Shown here in pieces: positions 34,483 through 39,783 of a stretch of DNA of 39,783 nt. The position numbers were made by a program, and so were the translations under genes. The notes below the pieces were generated by a model. That model was given only the letters and a program-made list of their open reading frames with translations. It was not told where the DNA came from and made no database searches. The DNA is taken from positions 1-39,783 of the forward strand of contig JALHMM010000059.1 of NCBI GenBank assembly GCA_022844045.1, in the 5' to 3' direction. This stretch comes from Reyranellaceae bacterium. GTDB taxonomy: Bacteria; Pseudomonadota; Alphaproteobacteria; Reyranellales; Reyranellaceae. Every line of letters starts with the position of its first letter. The stretch's first letter is position 1.

Positions 34483-34625
34483 GAACCTCCGGACTCGCTG
34501 GCATCGGTGACGGCCACGTCGTTCTCTCTTTGCCCTTCCATTCTCTGAACCTCTGGACTCCGCCAATTCGGTACGGAGCTCAGAGGCACAGCCGTTCAGC
34601 CATCTTCCGGCCTGCCTGATCTGGA
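34483..34625 (+). repeat. Tandem imperfect repeats, 64-bp period, upstream of mod
   Basis: Units begin at 34483 (GAACCTCCGGACTC) and 34547 (GAACCTCTGGACTC), exactly 64 bp apart, with a decayed third near 34611. The middle of the first unit contains GTTCTCTCT. The same unit structure with the same period appears after the res gene at 39123. The rest of 34312-34776 holds no supported gene. Confidence 0.65.
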
Positions 34626-34776
34626 GGAATTCGAATTGCTCTCGCTTGGGAGGTTGCACAAACTCGGCCATTGTCGCTTTTATCGTTACCCGGTCATTGG
34701 ATGCATACGGGCGAGGCCATTCCGGCCACCGGCGGTTCAAGCGTGCGCCCAGACCCCTTAGAGAGCAGCCAACCTA

Positions 34777-36318
34777 ATGCCCATCCTGAACTGGCTCACC
34801 CGCGACTCCGACATCGGCGCCGCCAAGCGCGTGCCCTATCGGCTGCTCGAAGAAACGGCTGAGCTTTCGGCCGGCGATCCTGGCGCGGGTAACATGCTGA
34901 TCCAGGGCGACAATCTCGAAGCGCTCAAGGCGCTGTTGCCGTTCTATGCCGGCCAAGTGAAGTGCATCTACATCGACCCGCCCTACAACACCCGCTCCGC
35001 CTTCGAGCACTACGACGACAACCTCGAACACACGCAGTGGCTCGCAATGATGTGGCCGCGGCTCGAACTGCTGCGCGACCTGCTGACGGAGGACGGCTCG
35101 ATCTGGGTGTCGATCGACGACAACGAGGGGCACTACCTCAAGGTCATCATGGATGAGGTGTTCGGACGCTCCAATTTTATCGACACGGTCATCTGGCGGA
35201 AGAACTACTCGCCAAAATCAAGCGCCCGGCACTTCTCCTCCGATCACGACTACCTGTTGGTGTTTGCTCGGAACCCCGACGCCTTCAAGCCGAACCTGAT
35301 GCCCCGTAGCGAAAAGCAGGATAAGGCGTACAAAAACCCCGACGACGATCCTCGCGGCCCATGGAAAACAAGCGACCTCTCCGCTCGTAATTTCTATAGT
35401 CTCGGGAAGTATCCAATCCGAACACCGAGTGGCCGCGAAATCAAGGGTCCGCCTGGCGGAAATTACTGGCGCGTATCCGAAGAGAATTTTTGGCAGCTCG
35501 ACGCAGATAACCGTATTTGGTGGGGCAAGAATGGGAACGCCATCCCTCAAATTAAACGATTCTTATCTGAGGTGAAGCAGGGCGTAACGCCCCAGACGAT
35601 TTGGTCTTATGAAGAAGTCGGGCACACACAAGAGGCAAAAAGAGAAATACTAAAGCTATTCGGTGGGGACGTATTTCTTACACCCAAGCCCGAAAGATTG
35701 ATGCACCGTGTTATTCAGATAGCCACCAATCCCGGCGACCTCGTCTTGGACTCCGTCCTTGGGTCGGGCACCACGGCCGCCGTCGCTCACAAGATGGGCC
35801 GACGGTACATCGGCATCGAAATGGGGGAGCATGCCGTCACGCATTGCGCGCCGCGACTGAACAAGGTGATCGAGGGCGAGCAGGGCGGTATTTCGAAAAG
35901 CGTCGGCTGGAAGGGCGGCGGCGGCTACCGCTTCTATCGGCTCGGCCCGCCCGTCTTCGACGAGGAAGGCCATATCCGCTCGGACATTCGCTTCCCGGTG
36001 CTGGCCGCGCACATCTGGTTCAGCGAAACGAATACGCCCTGGACGGCAAAGAGTGGCACGCCGTTTCTCGGCTTCCATGATGGACGGGCCTTCGCGCTGC
36101 TTTACAACGGCATCTTAGGCGACAAGCGCGCCGATGGTGGCAACGTCCTGACCCGCGCGACGCTTGCGCTAATCCGTGAGAAGATCGCGAAGAGGGACCC
36201 GGCCTTCGCGGGCCCGCTCACGGTATATGGTGAGCAGTCGCGCATCACCGCGTCCACGCTCGACCGCGAAGGAGTCACGTTCAAGCAGACGCCCTACGAC
36301 GTCAAAGCTCGGGGCTGA
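34777..36318 (+). CDS. mod: Type III DNA adenine methyltransferase (Mod)
   Basis: This 513-residue beta-class N6-adenine methyltransferase recognises the site for the type III system. Motif IV DPPYNT is at 67-72, and the AdoMet-binding motif I, LDSVLGSGTT, comes after it at about 327-336, the beta-class order. Residues about 146-314 form the target recognition region, which is visibly less GC-rich than its flanks. The gene is intact. No strong Shine-Dalgarno is seen before the ATG. It precedes the broken res gene by 9 bp. Confidence 0.94.
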   Translation: MPILNWLTRDSDIGAAKRVPYRLLEETAELSAGDPGAGNMLIQGDNLEALKALLPFYAGQVKCIYIDPPYNTRSAFEHYDDNLEHTQWLAMMWPRLELLRDLLTEDGSIWVSIDDNEGHYLKVIMDEVFGRSNFIDTVIWRKNYSPKSSARHFSSDHDYLLVFARNPDAFKPNLMPRSEKQDKAYKNPDDDPRGPWKTSDLSARNFYSLGKYPIRTPSGREIKGPPGGNYWRVSEENFWQLDADNRIWWGKNGNAIPQIKRFLSEVKQGVTPQTIWSYEEVGHTQEAKREILKLFGGDVFLTPKPERLMHRVIQIATNPGDLVLDSVLGSGTTAAVAHKMGRRYIGIEMGEHAVTHCAPRLNKVIEGEQGGISKSVGWKGGGGYRFYRLGPPVFDEEGHIRSDIRFPVLAAHIWFSETNTPWTAKSGTPFLGFHDGRAFALLYNGILGDKRADGGNVLTRATLALIREKIAKRDPAFAGPLTVYGEQSRITASTLDREGVTFKQTPYDVKARG

Positions 36319-36327
36319 GGATCGGCC

Positions 36328-38982
36328 ATGAAGCTCAAGCCCTATCAGGCCAACACCCTCGCCGTCCTCCGGCGCTTCCTTGAAGAAGCGCGCATAGCCG
36401 GGCCGAAGAATGCCTATGAGGCGATCACCAAAGGAACCGGAGCAGGCGAAGCGCCTCGGCCGCTACCGCGGCGACTACACCGCACTCGAAGGGCTGCTAG
36501 GCGCTCCATACGTTTGCCTGCGCCTGCCGACCGGCGGTGGCAAGACCATTCTCGGAGCGCACGCTATCGGCATCGCGCGCGATGCGTGGATCGAGAAGGA
36601 CTATCCCGTCGTTTTGTGGCTCGTGCCGTCGAACACTATCCGGTTGCAAACCGTCGAGGCGCTGAAGAACACGCGGCATCCCTATCGTCAGGTACTGGAT
36701 CACGTGTTTAGGGGGCGCGTGCGGGTGTTCGACATCGCCGATTTCACGATGATCCGGCCACACGACATCCGCGACAACGCCTGCGTCATTGTCGGCACTA
36801 TTCAGACCTTGCGCGTGAACAACACCGAGGGCCGCAAGGTCTATTCGCACAACGAGAACATGGAGCCGCACTTTAGCGCGGCGCCGAAGACAACTCCCGG
36901 CCTGGAGCAGCACGAGGGCGGTGGACCAAAATTCTCCTTCGCCAACTTTCTGCATATCCACCGACCACTGATGATCGTGGACGAGGCGCACAACGCCGTG
37001 ACCGGCCTCACGCGCGACATGCAGACGCGCGTGAACCCCTGCGCCATCATCGAGTTCACCGCGACGCCGCGCTTCAACTCCAACATCCTGCACAGCATCT
37101 CGGCGCAGGAATTGAAGGCGGCTGAGATGATCAAGCTGCCGATCATCCTGGCCGAACACGATTCGTGGCAGAACGCGGTCAACGGCGCGATCGTGAGCCG
37201 CAAGGCACTGGAAGATGCTGCGAAGAGCGAAGCCGACTACATCCGCCCGATTGTGCTGTTCCAGGCGCAGCCGCGAAATCAGGAGGTGACGGTCGAGGCG
37301 CTGAAGAAGCACCTTATCGATGTCGAGCAGATACCGGGCGATCGCATTGCGGTAGCGACCGGCGATCAGCGCGAGCTCGACGGCATCGACCTGTTCGATC
37401 CGAAATGCCCGATCGAATTCGTGATCACCGTCGAAGCCCTCAAGGAAGGGTGGGATTGTTCCTTCGCCTATGTGTTCTGCTCGGTTCAGCGCATCCAAAG
37501 TGCAACCGATGCGGAGCAGCTTCTCGGGCGCGTGCTGCGAATGCCCTATGCGAACCGCCGAACCGCCGAGCCGCTGAACCGCGCTTATGCGCATGTTTCC
37601 GAAGCATCCTTCGGCGCGGCGGCATCCGGCCTTGCCGACAAGCTCGTGGCCATGGGCTTCGAGGAGGGCGAAGCGAGGGACGCCATCGAGCCGGCGCAAG
37701 GCCATCTCGACGACACCGGCCTGTTCGCGCATCGCGAGAAGCCGAAGCCCGTCTTCCGCCACGTTGTTCAGGCGACGCCTGATCTCGCGTCGCACTGCAA
37801 GCGGCGGCGACTACGGAGGGCGTATCCCTCACCGAAACCGGCGACGGAAAGATCGAGATCGCCGTGACCGGGCGTGTCGCACCGGAGGTGGAAACGGCGA
37901 TCACGACGGCAATCCCGGCGCCCGAACGGCAGGGCTTTGCGGAGGCCGTACGGAAGTACCGCGTCGAAATCAAGGATCAACTCTCGCCAGCCGAACAGGG
38001 CGAGGACTTCGTCGTGCCGCGCCTTGTCACGGAGATCCAGGGCGCATTCGAGTTTGCCGACACCGACGTTTTCATGGAGTTCCATGATTGGCGCCTCGCC
38101 GATCATCTCGCCCGTCTCGATGAAGCGGCCTTTGCCATCCGCGAGACGACGCGAAGCTTTGAGATCGATGTCGATGGCAATCGCGTCACTTATCAGTTCG
38201 CCGACGAAGCCGAGCAACTCGCCCTCGATGTGGACGTCGATGGCTGGACGCCGCAAAACCTTGTGCTCTGGCTCGACCGGCAATTGCGCCAGCCCGACAT
38301 TCACCAATCCGACCTTCTGAAGTGGCTAACCGATTGCATTGGCCATCTCGTCGGCCCACGAAAACTGAGCATAGCCGCGCTGATGCGGACGAAGTTCATC
38401 CTTGCCCGCAAGCTGAATGAGAGGATCGGTGCGGCGCGTGCCGCCGAACGCAACAAGGTCTATCAGCGCTATCTATTCGCACCCGAGGCGAGGGTCGATA
38501 TGTCGTTCGACAACGGCTTTGCCTTCCGGGATGGCATGTACGCGGACCAGAAGCAGCATCGCTATATGGGCCGCTTCCGCTTCTCCAAACATTTCCTCGG
38601 CGCCGACGCGGTGCCCACCTTCGATGGCGCCGAAGCGGGCGAGGAGTTCCAGTGCGCGCAGGCACTCGACAGTCTGCCGCAGGTCAAATTCTGGATTCGC
38701 AACGTCGCGCGGCATCCACAATCGTTCTGGCTACCGACAGCCAGCGACAAGTTCTATCCCGATTTCGTCGCGCTGCTTAACGACGAACGCTTCATCGTCG
38801 TTGAATACAAAGGCGCGCTTCTTGCCGGCACGGGGGTTGACGACACCAACGAGAAGCGAGCCATCGGCCGGCTCTGGGAAAGCCGCAGCGGGGGCAAAGG
38901 TTTATTCCTTGTCGTCGAGAAGATCATCGACGGGCGCGACATGCGCGCGCAGATGCTCGAAAAGGTTGGAGGCGCCCAGTGA
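36328..38982 (+). pseudogene. res: Type III restriction endonuclease (Res), two frameshifts
   Basis: Together the pieces encode a roughly 880-residue DEAD/DEAH helicase-nuclease. The start is MKLKPYQANTLAVLRRFLEE. Walker A is RLPTGGGKTILG, the DEAH box is MIVDEAHNAV, and the C-terminal nuclease has FYPDFVALLNDERFIVVEYKG. The frame changes twice. Near 36433 an extra G (AAAGGAACC) breaks the join to EPEQAKR; near 37790 a base is missing between GCGTCG and CACTG, where in-phase reading would continue LQAAATTEGVSLTE. The second half could be translated separately from a GTG at 37864 in a GTGA overlap. Cleavage is probably lost, unless these are sequencing errors. Confidence 0.85.
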
Positions 38983-39122
38983 ACCTCAGCCGCTCGGCGC
39001 TCTTGCGGTCAGCGAGATGAAGAGTATCGGTTAGAGGGTTGGTCCGCCAGCGACACTCAGTCGAAGTATCTCCGCATCGCGAATGGGGGCCAAGAACCCA
39101 CGGAACCGCGCGGGTTGGATGC

Positions 39123-39265
39123 GAACCTCTGGACTGCGTCCATTACTGAAGGCGACTCCAGCGTTCTCTCTGCTCAACTTTTCTCCGGACCTGCGGACTG
39201 CTGGTGATGAGGTGCGGTCTTCTAAGCTGTTGATTTTACTGGTGTATTTGTGGACAGGTCCGTCG
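39123..39265 (+). repeat. Tandem imperfect repeats, 64-bp period, downstream of res
   Basis: Units begin at 39123 (GAACCTCTGGACTG) and 39187 (GGACCTGCGGACTG), again 64 bp apart, with GTTCTCTCT inside the first unit and a possible decayed third at 39251 (TGGACAGGTCCGTC). Same orientation as the repeats before mod. Bases 38983-39468 otherwise show no supported gene. Confidence 0.6.
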
Positions 39266-39468
39266 GGTTCAAAGCTATTTCGAACCTCGCCCGCCCGACC
39301 GAGTGTCGCATTCGAACAACTACCAAAGGACCTGCGCTCAGCGTCCGGACGATCGCGGAACCTACCCACGCCCTCGCTCTCATTGCAGGACGGAGGTGCG
39401 CGCATCGCCCCGCCGCCTGTGCTGTTTATTGACGCTTACCGGCTGCGTGTCGACGATGGTCTCGCCGG

Positions 39469-39783
39469 TTACTGAATGTGGTCGCCGAGCTTGAGCGCCT
39501 GCCGGAAGGTCATCCAGATCGGCGCGCTGTAGTGGCGCTCCATCGCCGTCGCCCACAGGGTGAGGACGTTGATGCCGGCATGAGGCTGGCCGTTGTGGCG
39601 CAGCGGCCGCGACACATGCGCCGCGTTCCACGGCTGCGTCCACGGCTTCACGCCGGTTTCAAGCGCCCCGATGATCTGGTGTCATCGTCCGTTGAATTCT
39701 CCCTGAATGTGGGCATCGAAGATTCCCTGGTCGGTGCCCCGGCCTGATCCGCCGAGATCTGCGGCTCGGGCCTTCCGCGTCAT
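39469..39783 (-). pseudogene. ArdC-like antirestriction protein, broken N-terminal fragment
   Basis: Read leftward, the sequence encodes HQIIGALETGVKPWTQPW, then NGQPHAGINVLTLWATAMER and PIWMTFRQALKLGDHIQ followed by a stop at 39469-39471. This is the conserved N-terminal single-stranded-DNA-binding half of ArdC proteins, which plasmids and integrative elements use against host restriction. The metallopeptidase half is missing. At the window edge an in-frame ATG (39781-39783) opens MTRKARAADLGG but meets a stop (39682-39684) before the conserved part, so the 5' end is broken too. Confidence 0.7.

Noticed and set aside
39083..39475. Plus-strand frame across the downstream 64-bp repeats
   Set aside because: It runs through the repeat array and intergenic DNA without a start signal or domain.

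Overview
The window is GC-rich, tightly packed DNA from an alphaproteobacterium, most likely Hyphomicrobiales (Rhizobiales) or a close relative. This rests on protein sequence style, a FnrN-type regulator, RpoH-like promoters and a ROSE-like RNA thermometer before an hsp20 gene. It reads as a mosaic of accessory modules with little housekeeping content.

Layout. (1) 1-2868: the distal end of a contractile-tail phage or tailocin module: late control D C-terminus, small membrane protein, TIGR02594-type endolysin, two small structural proteins and a tail fibre. (2) 2942-6611: a stress cassette with groES-groEL leftward, and hsp20 plus a small conserved gene rightward from a shared control region. 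A degenerate second copy of the tail-fibre C-terminus (6656-6913) lies on its far side. (3) 7083-13670: a sulfur-handling cassette with an ArsR-rhodanese fusion regulator, MFS transporter, DsrE protein, rhodanese, cysteine desulfurase and nucleoside phosphorylase, followed by a convergent chromate transporter gene and a ynfA remnant. (4) 13984-29829: nitrate respiration, with an FNR-type regulator, narK1, narK2, narGHJI, a parvulin, nnrS, two small genes, moeA, and further on a DUF1858 gene. (5) 29948-34311: an HlyD/FtsX/ATPase exporter and a PAS-GGDEF diguanylate cyclase. (6) 34483-39783: a type III restriction-modification module with intact mod and frameshifted res, flanked by related 64-bp-period repeats, then an antirestriction (ArdC) remnant running off the window.

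How the parts work together. The nar genes form a near-continuous rightward transcription unit with many start/stop overlaps, preceded by an FNR-type box at 15691-15704. They would import nitrate, reduce it to nitrite at the inner membrane, mature the enzyme (NarJ, the parvulin, MoeA for the molybdenum cofactor) and respond to NO (NnrS). The sulfur cassette looks like one operon under a thiol- or persulfide-responsive repressor. The restriction module has probably lost cleavage but kept methylation.

The most interesting candidates are the sulfur relay/nucleoside phosphorylase cassette, the FNR-like regulator lacking the usual recognition-helix glutamate, the paired TTG-N8-CAA palindromes, the RNA switches around hsp20, and the 64-bp repeats bracketing the restriction module. 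All calls come from reading the sequence. No database search or folding program was run.
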